64,000 bases of DNA from Bacteroidales bacterium UBA5371. GTDB taxonomy: Bacteria; Bacteroidota; Bacteroidia; Bacteroidales; P3. The position numbers and the translations under genes were made by a program. The stretch lies in assembly GCA_002407855.1 (NCBI GenBank), contig DHPF01000015.1:32174-96173 (forward strand), given 5' to 3'. Shown here piece after piece: positions 44,065-52,379 of the stretch (positions are counted from its first letter, which is position 1; every line of letters begins with the position of its first letter). Under the pieces are notes generated by a model that had not been told where the DNA came from, made no database searches, and saw only the letters and a list, made by a program, of their open reading frames with translations.

Positions 44065-44466
44065 ATGAACATAAAACGTATTGAACACATAGGTATCGCT
44101 GTTTCAAACCTTGAGGAATCCATAAAATATTGGGAAGAGGTTATGGGACTTAAATGCTATAACATTGAAGAAGTTGCCGACCAAAAAGTAAAAACAGCTT
44201 TCTTTAAGGTTGGAGAAGTAAAAATTGAATTATTAGAAGCTACATCAGAGGATAGTCCAATAGCTTCTTTTATTGAGAAAAAAGGACAAGGTGTTCATCA
44301 CATTGCTTTTGCAGTTGATAATACAGATGAAGCTTTGAGCAATGTGGAAGCAAAGGGAGTGAGATTGATTGATAAACAAGCCAGAAAAGGAGCAGAATGT
44401 TTGAAGATAGGCTTCTTACATCCAAAATCAACTATGGGTATTTTAACAGAATTCTGTTCAGAATAA
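44065..44466 (+). CDS. mce: Methylmalonyl-CoA epimerase
   Basis: 133 residues, a VOC-fold metalloenzyme interconverting (R)- and (S)-methylmalonyl-CoA. The start IKRIEHIGIAVSNLEESIKY and KVKTAFFKVGEVKIELLEAT are typical. The metal-binding His residues are in IEHIGIAV and VHHIAFAVDNTDEA, with a Glu near the end (GILTEFC). First gene of the operon, 33 bp before the decarboxylase alpha subunit. It links methylmalonyl-CoA mutase to the Na+-pumping decarboxylase in propionate formation. Confidence 0.95.
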   Translation: MNIKRIEHIGIAVSNLEESIKYWEEVMGLKCYNIEEVADQKVKTAFFKVGEVKIELLEATSEDSPIASFIEKKGQGVHHIAFAVDNTDEALSNVEAKGVRLIDKQARKGAECLKIGFLHPKSTMGILTEFCSE

Positions 44467-44499
44467 GCAAATCTATTTACATTAAAATATAATAAACAA

Positions 44500-46059
44500 A
44501 TGACTTTTGAAGAAAAAATAAAGCTACTTCTCAACAAGAGAATAGAAGCGAAGTTAGGAGGAGGACAAAGAAGAATCGACTCTCAACATGCAAAAGGAAA
44601 GCTAACAGCTCGTGAACGTATTGAAATACTTTTAGACGAAGGCTCTTTTGAAGAATTTGATATGTTTGTTACACATCGTTGCACCGATTTTGGAATGCAA
44701 GATAATGTTTTCCTAACCGATGGTGTAGTAACAGGATATGGTACAATTGACGGACGTCTTGTATATGTATTCTCACAAGATTTTACCATATTTGGAGGGT
44801 CTCTTTCAGAGCCTTTTGCAGAAAAGATTTGCAAAGTAATGGATCAAGCAATGAAGATGGGAGCACCAGTAATAGGATTGAACGATTCAGGTGGGGCACG
44901 TATTCAAGAAGGAGTTAATTCATTAGCGGGTTATGCTGAAATATTCCAACGTAATATTATGGCATCGGGAGTTATCCCTCAAATTTCTGCAATATTTGGC
45001 CCTTGTGCAGGAGGGGCAGTTTATTCTCCAGCTCTAACAGACTTCATTATGATGTCAAAACAAAACAGCTATATGTTTGTAACAGGGCCGAAGGTTGTTA
45101 AGACAGTAACAGGTGAAGATGTAACCGATAGTGATTTAGGAGGAGCAATGGTTCATGCCTCTAAGTCAGGAGTAACTCATTTTGTTGTTGAGGACGAAAA
45201 AGAAGGCTTACTTCTAATACGTAAACTTATGGCGTATCTTCCTTCAAATAATATGGAAGAAGCACCAATAGTTCCTTGCAATGATCCAATTAATAGATTA
45301 GATGATGTTTTAAATTCAATAATTCCTGAAAATCCAAACAAACCATACGATGTTAAAGATGTTATACATTCAATTGTAGATAATGGAGAGTTTTTGGAAG
45401 TACACCAATACTATGCTGCTAATTTAGTTGTAGGTTTTGCACGTTTAAACGGAGCTTCTGTTGGTATCGTAGCAAATCAACCTAATTGCATGGCAGGAGT
45501 TTTAGATATAAATGCATCAAGAAAGGGAGCTCGTTTTGTTCGTTTCTGCGATGCTTTCAATATTCCTATCCTAACCCTTGTTGATGTGCCAGGCTTCCTT
45601 CCTGGAACTGCACAAGAATACAATGGTATTATTATTCATGGAGCTAAATTCCTATATGCTTATGGAGAAGCAACAGTTCCAAAAGTTACCGTTACTTTAA
45701 GAAAGAGTTATGGTGGGGCTCACGATGTTATGTCTTGTAAACAACTTCGCGGAGACATTAATTATGCTTGGCCTTCTGCTGAAATTGCAGTTATGGGAGC
45801 CTCTGGAGCAGCTGCAATTCTTTATGGTTCTGAATTAAAGAAAATAGAAGACCCTAAAGCACAAGCAGAATTTCTTGCAGAAAAAGAAAAAGAATATACA
45901 GATAAATTTGCCAATCCTTTTGACGCGGCAAAATATGGTTATATAGACGATATTATTGAACCAAGAAACACTCGTTTCAGAGTTATTCGTGCATTCCAAC
46001 AACTATCAACTAAAAAATTAACAAATCCTGCTAAAAAGCACGATAATATTCCACTATAA
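44500..46059 (+). CDS. mmdA: Methylmalonyl-CoA decarboxylase alpha subunit (carboxyltransferase)
   Basis: 519 residues with two crotonase-like carboxyltransferase halves. Signatures: LTARERIEILLDEGSFEEFD, SQDFTIFGGSLSEPFAEKIC, LNDSGGARIQEGVNSLAGYA, IFGPCAGGAVYSPALTDFI and, in the C-terminal half, VDVPGFLPGTAQEYNGIIIH and LRKSYGGAHDVMSCKQLRGD. Transfers the carboxyl group of methylmalonyl-CoA to biotin. The same family includes propionyl-CoA carboxylase beta; the adjoining biotin carrier and Na+-translocating beta subunit make the decarboxylase the better call. Followed 11 bp later by a small protein that looks like the C-terminal part of the gamma subunit. Confidence 0.93.
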   Translation: MTFEEKIKLLLNKRIEAKLGGGQRRIDSQHAKGKLTARERIEILLDEGSFEEFDMFVTHRCTDFGMQDNVFLTDGVVTGYGTIDGRLVYVFSQDFTIFGGSLSEPFAEKICKVMDQAMKMGAPVIGLNDSGGARIQEGVNSLAGYAEIFQRNIMASGVIPQISAIFGPCAGGAVYSPALTDFIMMSKQNSYMFVTGPKVVKTVTGEDVTDSDLGGAMVHASKSGVTHFVVEDEKEGLLLIRKLMAYLPSNNMEEAPIVPCNDPINRLDDVLNSIIPENPNKPYDVKDVIHSIVDNGEFLEVHQYYAANLVVGFARLNGASVGIVANQPNCMAGVLDINASRKGARFVRFCDAFNIPILTLVDVPGFLPGTAQEYNGIIIHGAKFLYAYGEATVPKVTVTLRKSYGGAHDVMSCKQLRGDINYAWPSAEIAVMGASGAAAILYGSELKKIEDPKAQAEFLAEKEKEYTDKFANPFDAAKYGYIDDIIEPRNTRFRVIRAFQQLSTKKLTNPAKKHDNIPL

Positions 46060-46070
46060 ATTTTATTGCT

Positions 46071-46304
46071 ATGAGTTTTTGGAAGAGAAAAAAAGTAAAT
46101 GTAGAACTTGATATTGAAGAAAAATCATCAGCCTCTACTCAAGAATCTAATGAAATTTATGCTGCAATAGCAATGGCAATATTTTCTTCTACTGAATATC
46201 ATGAAGAAGAAAGTGGAATTTTAACCATACAACGAACAGCAAATTTTTATTCCCCTTGGAGTTCTAAAATACAAACATTAAGAGAATTACCTTTAAGAAA
46301 ATAA
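46071..46304 (+). CDS. Small decarboxylase subunit: C-terminal part of OadG/MmdD-like gamma subunit, without membrane anchor
   Basis: 77 residues, soluble. Residues 28-38 (EIYAAIAMAIF) and the ending YSPWSSKIQTLRELPLRK match the conserved C-terminal motifs of gamma/delta subunits in Bacteroidota decarboxylase operons: an 'AAIAMAL' helix, an acidic stretch, then 'SPWSSKI'. The N-terminal membrane helix normally found in OadG/MmdD is missing; the protein starts with a basic patch (WKRKK). A 47-residue protein with just such a helix is encoded at the end of the same operon (48976-49119). In Veillonella the small MmdE subunit likewise resembles only the C-terminus of MmdD. It lies 3 bp before the biotin carrier gene. 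Confidence 0.72.
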   Translation: MSFWKRKKVNVELDIEEKSSASTQESNEIYAAIAMAIFSSTEYHEEESGILTIQRTANFYSPWSSKIQTLRELPLRK

Positions 46305-46307
46305 GAA

Positions 46308-46727
46308 ATGAAAAATTTTAAATATAAAATTAACGGCAACACTTACGAAGTTGCAATAGATAGCATAGACGACACTAATGCCAAAGTAGAAGTAAATGGC
46401 AATGTCTATGATGTTATAATTGAAAAATCAGAAAAAGATAATACAAAACCTGTAAAACGTGTTGCTCAAACTCAGAATGCAGGAGCTTCAAGCTCTGTAC
46501 AAAGTAGTGGTTCAGCTTCAACAGTCAAATCACCACTACCAGGAATAATATTAGATATTAATTGCTCTGTTGGAGATTCTGTTAACAAAGGACAACAAAT
46601 ATTAGTATTGGAAGCAATGAAGATGGAAAATGCTATAAATGCTGACCGCGATGGAGTAATCAAAGAGATTAAAGTTACAAAGGGAGAGACTGTATTGGAA
46701 GGTGCAGCCTTAGTAGTAATCGGTTAA
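46308..46727 (+). CDS. mmdC: Biotin carboxyl carrier subunit of methylmalonyl-CoA decarboxylase
   Basis: 139 residues. The biotinyl domain occupies about 73-139; the biotinylated lysine is Lys105 in LEAMKMENAI. The linker at 54-73 is rich in Ala/Ser (AGASSSVQSSGSAS), as usual for swinging-arm carriers. The N-terminal part (FKYKINGNTYEVAIDSIDDT) is the short beta domain of MmdC-type proteins. It carries CO2 from the alpha subunit to the membrane beta subunit. Followed after 7 bp by terC. Confidence 0.94.
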   Translation: MKNFKYKINGNTYEVAIDSIDDTNAKVEVNGNVYDVIIEKSEKDNTKPVKRVAQTQNAGASSSVQSSGSASTVKSPLPGIILDINCSVGDSVNKGQQILVLEAMKMENAINADRDGVIKEIKVTKGETVLEGAALVVIG

Positions 46728-46734
46728 AATTATA

Positions 46735-47802
46735 ATGATTATGAGTGCTATGACTTATTGGTGGATTGCATTTATTGTAATTTTCCTTATCGTTTATTTT
46801 ATTGACATGTACGCAACAGGACATCGTCATGGAGAAATCTCTGTTAAAACATCTTTGCGTTGGACTGGATTATGGATTAGTATTGCATTGCTTTTTGGAG
46901 TCGCTATTTTTTTCTTTTTCCCTCAAAATGAGGGAATTCCTCCTGAAGTTGCTAAAACATCAACCATTATGGGGATGAAGTTTATTGCAGGTTATTTAAC
47001 TGAATACTCTCTTTCAGTTGATAATCTCTTTGTATTTATTATGATTTTCTCTATGATGGCGATAAGTTCAGATAATCAACCTAAACTTCTAAAACTTGGG
47101 ATTTTAATATCTATTATCCTTCGTATTTTGTTTATTTTAGTGGGAATGTCATTGGTTCAAAGATTTGAATGGGTAATTTACATTTTTGGAGCTATCCTTG
47201 TTTGGACTGCATACAAAATGTTATTCTCTCATGGAGAAGATAATGTTGACCCTTCTTCAAACGTTTTGTATAGAGCAGCTTCAAAACTATTCCCTGTTGA
47301 CCCTGATACTCATTCTTCAAAATTCTTCACAAAAATAAATGGGAAGAGACATATTACTGTTATTTTCCTTTGTTTATTAGTTATTGGTTCAACCGATGTT
47401 TTGTTTGCAATTGATTCAATTCCTGCAATTATAGGGGTTATTAATGAAGGAGCAAAAGACATATTGACACCTGATGAAGAAAAATTTTTAGCAATCAGCT
47501 CTAACGTTTTTGCTGTTATGGGATTGGTTTCACTATTCTTTGCTCTTAAAGGCATTATGGGTATGTTCCGTTTCTTAAAACATGGAGTATGTATTATTTT
47601 ATTCTTTATTGGAGCAAAAATGCTTTTAGGTTGGTATGAACCTATTTCTCACTTCTTCCATCAATACTCTTGGGTATCTTTGGCTGTAATTGTATGTACA
47701 TTATTGTTCTCAATCATACTTTCAAAGGTTATTTCTCAAGAAGTTGAAGATGAAGAAAAAGTATTTAAAGAAAAATTAGAAGAATCAGAAAAAAATAATT
47801 AA
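46735..47802 (+). CDS. TerC/Alx-family integral membrane protein inside the decarboxylase operon
   Basis: 355 residues with about nine hydrophobic segments. Family signatures: AGYLTEYSLSVDNLFVFIMI near residue 83, with the conserved Asp, and LLVIGSTDVLFAIDSIPAII near residue 214, with the second pair of acids. The C-terminus is charged (EEKVFKEKLEESEKNN). TerC/Alx proteins export Mn2+ and are also linked to metal loading of exported enzymes and to tellurite resistance. It is placed exactly between the biotin carrier and the beta subunit genes (gaps 7 and 3 bp). Starts at 46735, 46741 or 46750 are all possible. Confidence 0.9.
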   Translation: MIMSAMTYWWIAFIVIFLIVYFIDMYATGHRHGEISVKTSLRWTGLWISIALLFGVAIFFFFPQNEGIPPEVAKTSTIMGMKFIAGYLTEYSLSVDNLFVFIMIFSMMAISSDNQPKLLKLGILISIILRILFILVGMSLVQRFEWVIYIFGAILVWTAYKMLFSHGEDNVDPSSNVLYRAASKLFPVDPDTHSSKFFTKINGKRHITVIFLCLLVIGSTDVLFAIDSIPAIIGVINEGAKDILTPDEEKFLAISSNVFAVMGLVSLFFALKGIMGMFRFLKHGVCIILFFIGAKMLLGWYEPISHFFHQYSWVSLAVIVCTLLFSIILSKVISQEVEDEEKVFKEKLEESEKNN

Positions 47803-47805
47803 GAT

Positions 47806-48957
47806 ATGGGATTTACATTTCAAGAAATAATGCCTGCTATTGCAGGGATGACATGGCAACATCTAGTTATGATTGCCGTGGGTTGTACGCTAATTTATTT
47901 AGCAGTTAAAAAGCAATATGAACCAACCCTATTATTACCTATGGGCTTTGGTGCGATACTTGTAAACTTTCCTCTTTCTGCTGTTCTTACTCAAGTACAA
48001 GGCGGAGAAACAGTAGTAGGAGCATTGAATGTATTATTTGATGCGGGTATTGCAACAGAGTTATTTCCATTGTTGATTTTTATTGCAATCGGTGCAATGA
48101 TTGATTTTTCTCCGTTGTTTCAACGTCCAAGCTTATTATTGTTTGGTGCTGCAGCACAATTTGGTATATTTATTACTATGATTTTAGCTACAATATTTGG
48201 ATTTAGTTTAAAAGAAGCTGCTTCAATCGGTATTATTGGTGCTGCTGATGGTCCGACTTCTATTATTGTTGCTAATCAATTTGCTAAAGACTTACTCCCT
48301 GCAATTTCTGTTGCTGCTTATTCTTATATGGCTCTTGTTCCAATTATTCAACCTCCAGTTATTAAATTATTAACTTCAAAAAGTGAGAGAAAAATTAGAA
48401 TGAAAACTGATGCTAATAAGAAAGTATCACGTACTACTCTTGTTTTATTCCCTATAATAATTACTGTGATGGCAGGGTTAATTGCTCCTTCATCTTTAGC
48501 ATTAATTGGATTTTTGATGTTTGGTAATTTAATTCGTGAGTGTGGTGTTTTAAATTCATTATCTCAAACTGCTCAAAAAGAATTAGGAAACTTAGTAACC
48601 ATTTTGCTTGGTATTACAATTGCAAGTACAATGACTGCAGAACGTTTTGTTCAATTAGATACATTAATGATTCTTGGACTTGGTATTTTTGCTTTCGTTT
48701 TTGATACCGCTGGTGGCGTGTTGTTTGCTAAACTTATGAATAAGTTTTTGAAGCCTGAAAATAAGATTAATCCAATGGTTGGAGCTTGTGGAATTTCAGC
48801 ATTCCCTATGTCAGCACGTGTTATTCACGGAATGGGACTAAAAGAAGATCCAACTAATTATTTATTAATGCCAGCAATTAGTACTAACGTGGGAGGTCAA
48901 ATTGGTTCTGTAATTGTTGGAGGTTTATTATTAATGTTAGTGCCATTATTTGGTTAA
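47806..48957 (+). CDS. mmdB: Na+-translocating decarboxylase beta subunit
   Basis: 383 residues, OadB/MmdB/GcdB family, mostly hydrophobic with about nine transmembrane segments. It decarboxylates carboxybiotin and pumps Na+ outward. Signatures: LLPMGFGAILVNFPLSAV, FIAIGAMIDFSPLFQRPSLL (first functional Asp), IIGAADGPTSIIVANQF (Na+-site region) and MVGACGISAFPMSARVIH near the C-terminus. It starts 3 bp after terC. The Na+ gradient produced could drive transport, while Rnf (rnfA at 9306) could use or add to the same gradient. Confidence 0.95.
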   Translation: MGFTFQEIMPAIAGMTWQHLVMIAVGCTLIYLAVKKQYEPTLLLPMGFGAILVNFPLSAVLTQVQGGETVVGALNVLFDAGIATELFPLLIFIAIGAMIDFSPLFQRPSLLLFGAAAQFGIFITMILATIFGFSLKEAASIGIIGAADGPTSIIVANQFAKDLLPAISVAAYSYMALVPIIQPPVIKLLTSKSERKIRMKTDANKKVSRTTLVLFPIIITVMAGLIAPSSLALIGFLMFGNLIRECGVLNSLSQTAQKELGNLVTILLGITIASTMTAERFVQLDTLMILGLGIFAFVFDTAGGVLFAKLMNKFLKPENKINPMVGACGISAFPMSARVIHGMGLKEDPTNYLLMPAISTNVGGQIGSVIVGGLLLMLVPLFG

Positions 48958-48975
48958 CCCTTAAAAACTAATACT

Positions 48976-49119
48976 ATGAATATAGATATTTTAAACAAAG
49001 CATTACAGATTTCTGGTATAGGAATAGCAACTGTATTTATCTTTATGGCAGTTTTTTACTTTGTAATTGTTGGAATTGATAAATTTTTCCCATATAAAGA
49101 AGAAGAGAAAAAGAAATAG
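48976..49119 (+). CDS. 47-residue single-pass protein: N-terminal anchor of OadG-like gamma subunit
   Basis: Translation from ATG 48976 gives 47 residues: a short start, a membrane helix (IGIATVFIFMAVFYFVIVGI, residues 15-34), then DKFFPYKEEEKKK. The pattern 'AL-I---G---VF-F------I---D-FFP' followed by charge is that of the N-terminal membrane segment of OadG/MmdD gamma subunits, which end this helix with a similar F-P. It lies 18 bp after mmdB and before the operon terminator. With the 77-residue protein at 46071 it would make up one complete gamma subunit. Very small genes like this are easily missed by automatic annotation. Confidence 0.72.
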   Translation: MNIDILNKALQISGIGIATVFIFMAVFYFVIVGIDKFFPYKEEEKKK

Positions 49120-49162
49120 AAATAGAAATAGGAACTATTTAACTACCATACAATAAAGATTA

Positions 49163-49200
49163 AAGGAATGATTTGTGTAAATCATTCCTTTTTCTTTTTT
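49163..49200 (+). terminator. Terminator of the methylmalonyl-CoA decarboxylase operon
   Basis: AAGGAATGATTT and AAATCATTCCTT form a perfect 12-bp stem around GTGT, followed by TTTCTTTTTT. Confidence 0.92.
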
Positions 49201-49322
49201 ACATAAATACCCTTGGAGAAAAACCCATCCCAAATCAATAATCCATCAAAATAGCTTAACCCTAAAAGAAATCCCACACGACAAATGGCAACAAAAATTA
49301 ATGTAATAAAATTTAATGTTTC

Positions 49323-49450
49323 GTTTTATACTATAAAACGTGTTGTTTTAGGCTGTAATACGACCAGTTTTATACTATAAAACACCCCTGTAATATACTA
49401 TAAAACACATTGTAATATCAAATAAAACGGAGTGTGATATCAAGTAAAAC
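49323..49450. repeat. Phased repeat array of TAAAAC-ending units at 22 bp
   Basis: Two perfect palindromes GTTTTATACTATAAAAC lie at 49323-49339 and 49367-49383, 44 bp (two periods) apart, with a degenerate unit between. Further units end in TAAAAC at 49406, 49428 and 49450 (ATACTATAAAAC, ATCAAATAAAAC, ATCAAGTAAAAC), 22-23 bp apart. The last is followed by GCTTGATATT, complementary to ATATCAAG. The array lies between convergent genes. The rest of the 49200-49722 gap holds the separate array at 49512 and a terminator. Confidence 0.8.
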
Positions 49451-49511
49451 AAAATGCTTGATATTATTTTGTTAATTCTCTTAATATATAGCATTAATTC
49501 TTTACCCAAAA

Positions 49512-49575
49512 TAACTCTTGGTTTTAATTTATTAAAACTTGATTCTAATTCCGTAAAACGAAGTCTTATTTTTTG
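49512..49575. repeat. Intergenic phased repeat of the AACTCTTGG/AAACTTGATT type
   Basis: AACTCTTGGTTTTAATTT (49513), AACTTGATTCTAATTCC (49536) and AACGAAGTCTTATTTTT (49557) follow one another at 21-23 bp. Same family as 12149 and 21187. Confidence 0.55.
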
Positions 49576-49660
49576 ATTTTATATATTCTTTCTCTATATG
49601 AAATATCTTATTGCAATTATAATAAATTTCAGGAGTATATCTAAGGTAATAATATAAGAA

Positions 49661-49699
49661 AAAACAAAGAAAGGAAACTCTTTTTGAGCTTCCTTTCTT
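49661..49699 (-). terminator. Terminator after the LysM peptidase gene
   Basis: On the minus strand AAGAAAGGAA and TTCCTTTCTT, extended by GAG/CTC inside, form a stem followed by a T-rich tract. It lies 23 bp beyond the stop at 49723. Confidence 0.75.
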
Positions 49700-49722
49700 A
49701 TTAAAATTGTTCTATCTTAATT

Positions 49723-50709
49723 TTATCTTATTCTAAGTGTTTGACCTGCTTTAATCTTTGAGCCTTTGATATTGTTTAGCTGTGCAAGTTTCTTTACTGT
49801 GGTGCCATTACGTCTGGCAATAGTAGAAAGAGTTTCCCCTTTTTTAACCTTGGTATACTTACTATTTTTAGTCGCTTTGGATTTATTTTTAGCTAAATTG
49901 ACGTTTGATTTCTTAACTGAATGATGACGGAAATTGTCTTTTGTAAGGCTTAGGGTGTTATCTAAAAGAGCATAGTTAGTGAAGTTTATAACATCTTCTG
50001 GGTTAATGGCTGCTCCTTGATAACGTATTTCAAGATGAAGATGTGGTCCTGTTGAACGTCCTGTATTTCCTCCCAAACCCAACACTTCTCCTGCTTTTAT
50101 CTTGTCTCCATCAGAAACATTTATCTTTGAAAGATGTGCGTAATAGGTTTCTAACTGGTTATCATGGTCTATTACTACTAAGTTTCCATAAGCTCCAGCT
50201 CTTTTTGCTACTCTTACCGTGCCGTCAAACATTGATTTGATTGGCTCGCCTGTTCTTAGTCCTAAGTCTATTCCATAATGGTATCGTTTCCTTCTTGGGC
50301 CAAAACGGGAGGTTACTCTCACGCCTTCGCAAGGGAAAGAATAGTATTTTTGTGTGCTATTATCAACAAGTGGTATTTGTATTGCTTCTGTAAGATTTGA
50401 GAAATCAGTTTTCTTTCGGTGTATTGAGGAAGAAAGAGGTTGGGTTTCATTTAAAATGTCCTCCTCATTCTCTGTTGCATCATCGTAAACAAGATTTGTC
50501 CCAACGAATTTCATTAGTGATTTCTTGAAACGAGTGGTGTCTTTTATTATTCCAATTTGGTATTCTGAACTTTCGCTATCTACGTTTGTCCTATTCTTCA
50601 TCATCCCTCTTTCGTGTATGCCTTCGTTCTTTGGCATCTGAGCCATAGATAAAAGAGGTAAAACACAAAGGATAATTAACGATAGAACGAATTTTGATTT
50701 ATAAGTCAT
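49723..50709 (-). CDS. M23-family peptidoglycan endopeptidase with C-terminal LysM
   Basis: 328 residues from ATG 50709, which begins a clear signal peptide (residues 1-23, ending LLSMAQ). The frame is open to a TTG at 50778, but a promoter box at 50747-50754 lies within that extension. The M23 zinc site is complete: HYGIDLG (His144, Asp148) and GPHLHLE (His223/His225), with GVRVTSRFGPRRKRYHYG and YAHLSKI. The LysM domain at about 283-328 (YTKVKKGETLSTIARRNGTT) binds peptidoglycan. It would cleave peptide cross-links in the periplasm. Monocistronic, convergent with the decarboxylase operon. Confidence 0.92.
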   Translation of the reverse strand: MTYKSKFVLSLIILCVLPLLSMAQMPKNEGIHERGMMKNRTNVDSESSEYQIGIIKDTTRFKKSLMKFVGTNLVYDDATENEEDILNETQPLSSSIHRKKTDFSNLTEAIQIPLVDNSTQKYYSFPCEGVRVTSRFGPRRKRYHYGIDLGLRTGEPIKSMFDGTVRVAKRAGAYGNLVVIDHDNQLETYYAHLSKINVSDGDKIKAGEVLGLGGNTGRSTGPHLHLEIRYQGAAINPEDVINFTNYALLDNTLSLTKDNFRHHSVKKSNVNLAKNKSKATKNSKYTKVKKGETLSTIARRNGTTVKKLAQLNNIKGSKIKAGQTLRIR

Positions 50710-50746
50710 GCGATACTTTTTAATATTTGAAGTAATTAATAATCTG

Positions 50747-50754
50747 CAAAGATA
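50747..50754 (-). promoter_or_regulatory. -7 promoter box for the LysM peptidase gene
   Basis: TATCTTTG on the minus strand matches TAnnTTTG, 37 bp upstream of the ATG at 50709; it decides the start. Confidence 0.6.
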
Positions 50755-50806
50755 GATAAAAAACGATAATACATCCAAATTATTTTAATAAAATCGGTTT
50801 TTTATC

Positions 50807-52342
50807 TTAAATCTCTTGGTGTTCTTCTCTTAAAAGATCGTTTAAAACCTTAACTGGTGTAAAGGTTTCCAAAGGTACTTCCACAAAAATAGTAATCCAA
50901 TTAGCCATAGCTCCGTTCCAAAGGCCTGGAAGTTCTTGTGCTCTAATCATAATCCCATCTTTAGATTTACTTGAAATAAAGCCAGTAGTCTTGTCAATAA
51001 ACTTTGTTAAATCAAAGTTCTCTCCCTTATAGTTTTTTACTCCACAAACTAAATCAACAGGATTGAAGTGAGTTGATAGTTCAAATATCTCTTTTTGCTT
51101 TTTGTCTAAAAGGTTTACTTGTGAACTTTCCACTATTTGCAAACTTCTTATACCATTGTTATCTACCCAAAAAGGTCCACCACCAGGTTCACTTTCGTTT
51201 TTAACCATCCCACAAACACGAATAGGGCGATTTAATTTATTGTACAATATCGTCAAAATATCCTCGCTTTTTGCCTGATGCTCGGAAAGATTTAATCCAA
51301 TCTTATTGCAGAGAGTGATTATATCCACAACCTCTTGCGAGGTCAAAATTCCTTTTTCCAAAGTCCTAATAGCTGAGAAAACCTCCTCTTGTACTTTTAG
51401 TAAGATGCCCGCAATTAATTTTTTATACTTATATGTATAGTGTTTGAGTCTGTCGTGTGCAACATTATCAATATTCTTAATAAATATAATATCTCCTTTA
51501 ATGTCATTCAGGTTTTCAATCAAAGCTCCATGACCTGCCGGACGAAAGATGAGTTTCCCCTCCTTATCATAGGTTAATGTATTATCTTGATTAACTGCAA
51601 TGGTATCTGTACTTTGCTTTTGGAAGGAGAAAGATATATAGTAGTTTATTCCAAAAACGTTTTCATAGTAGGGTTGAACCTCCTTTACAACTCTTTCAAA
51701 CTCTTGTTTATGCTCTATGGATATTGTGAAATGAATATTTATCTCTTTGTTTTCTCCCTTACAATAGTTGGCTGCTTCAACAAAATGTTCTTCTATTGCA
51801 TAGCGATACTTCCTCTTCTGATTAGAATACTTATGAAAAAGAATAAGTGCTTTGGGGAGTTTGCCATAGTTAAGTCCTATCTCTGTAAGGATATAATTTA
51901 CAATTGTAGTATAATCATTCCTTCCCAAATAGTCGTTAAGCTCCACTTTATTAGCCTTAAACCGAAGTTTTAGCTCTTCATAAAAAGCAAATTGAGAGAG
52001 GTTTTCTATGGTTTTCTTAGCAGAAGGAAAGTCTTTTAGAGTGTAGTCTAAGCCCATATATAGAGCTGAAAACTCAAATAAATCCTTAAACATACGAGTG
52101 GCAGCTCCCGAAGAAGGAACGAATTTTAATATAGAATGCTTTGAATAATTAGTCTCATAATAATGGATATTAGCCTCAATCTCTTTTTTGCTCAGTTCCA
52201 TTATCCCGTTCCCTAAGGTAGCAGCAGATGATAAATTAACGAAAGGAAAGCCAGTAATAAAATTCATAAGCTGGTTTTCCACATCATCAACACTTAATCC
52301 ATGTGCTTTAATTTGTTCTATATCATTTAAGGTTAAATCCAT
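50807..52342 (-). CDS. DUF4301 family protein
   Basis: 511 residues from ATG 52342; ten extra codons upstream begin with TTG and are not preferred. The protein matches the DUF4301 family, known mainly from Bacteroidota and of unknown function. Examples are LNDIEQIKAHGLSVDDVENQ, FVPSSGAATRMFKDLFEF, IFRPAGHGALIENLNDIKGD and GMVKNESEPGGGPFWVDN. The Gly-rich PSSGAATRM and the FRPAGHGALI segments look like nucleotide-sugar or phosphate-binding loops, reminiscent of UDP-sugar pyrophosphorylases, but this is only an impression. No signal peptide. It follows glmS by 37 bp on the same strand, which would fit a role in amino-sugar metabolism. Confidence 0.85.
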   Translation of the reverse strand: MDLTLNDIEQIKAHGLSVDDVENQLMNFITGFPFVNLSSAATLGNGIMELSKKEIEANIHYYETNYSKHSILKFVPSSGAATRMFKDLFEFSALYMGLDYTLKDFPSAKKTIENLSQFAFYEELKLRFKANKVELNDYLGRNDYTTIVNYILTEIGLNYGKLPKALILFHKYSNQKRKYRYAIEEHFVEAANYCKGENKEINIHFTISIEHKQEFERVVKEVQPYYENVFGINYYISFSFQKQSTDTIAVNQDNTLTYDKEGKLIFRPAGHGALIENLNDIKGDIIFIKNIDNVAHDRLKHYTYKYKKLIAGILLKVQEEVFSAIRTLEKGILTSQEVVDIITLCNKIGLNLSEHQAKSEDILTILYNKLNRPIRVCGMVKNESEPGGGPFWVDNNGIRSLQIVESSQVNLLDKKQKEIFELSTHFNPVDLVCGVKNYKGENFDLTKFIDKTTGFISSKSKDGIMIRAQELPGLWNGAMANWITIFVEVPLETFTPVKVLNDLLREEHQEI

Positions 52343-52379
52343 AATAATACTATAATAATCTTTATCCCTCAAAGAAACA

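Noticed and set aside
44500..46059. Propionyl-CoA carboxylase beta subunit
   Set aside because: There is no biotin carboxylase gene, and the operon contains the Na+-translocating beta subunit, so decarboxylase is the better reading.
50710..50778. Longer start for the LysM peptidase
   Set aside because: It would begin with TTG, include the promoter box and place residues before a well-formed signal peptide.
52343..52372. Longer start for the DUF4301 protein
   Set aside because: It begins with TTG and adds only ten unremarkable residues; an ATG is available at 52342.
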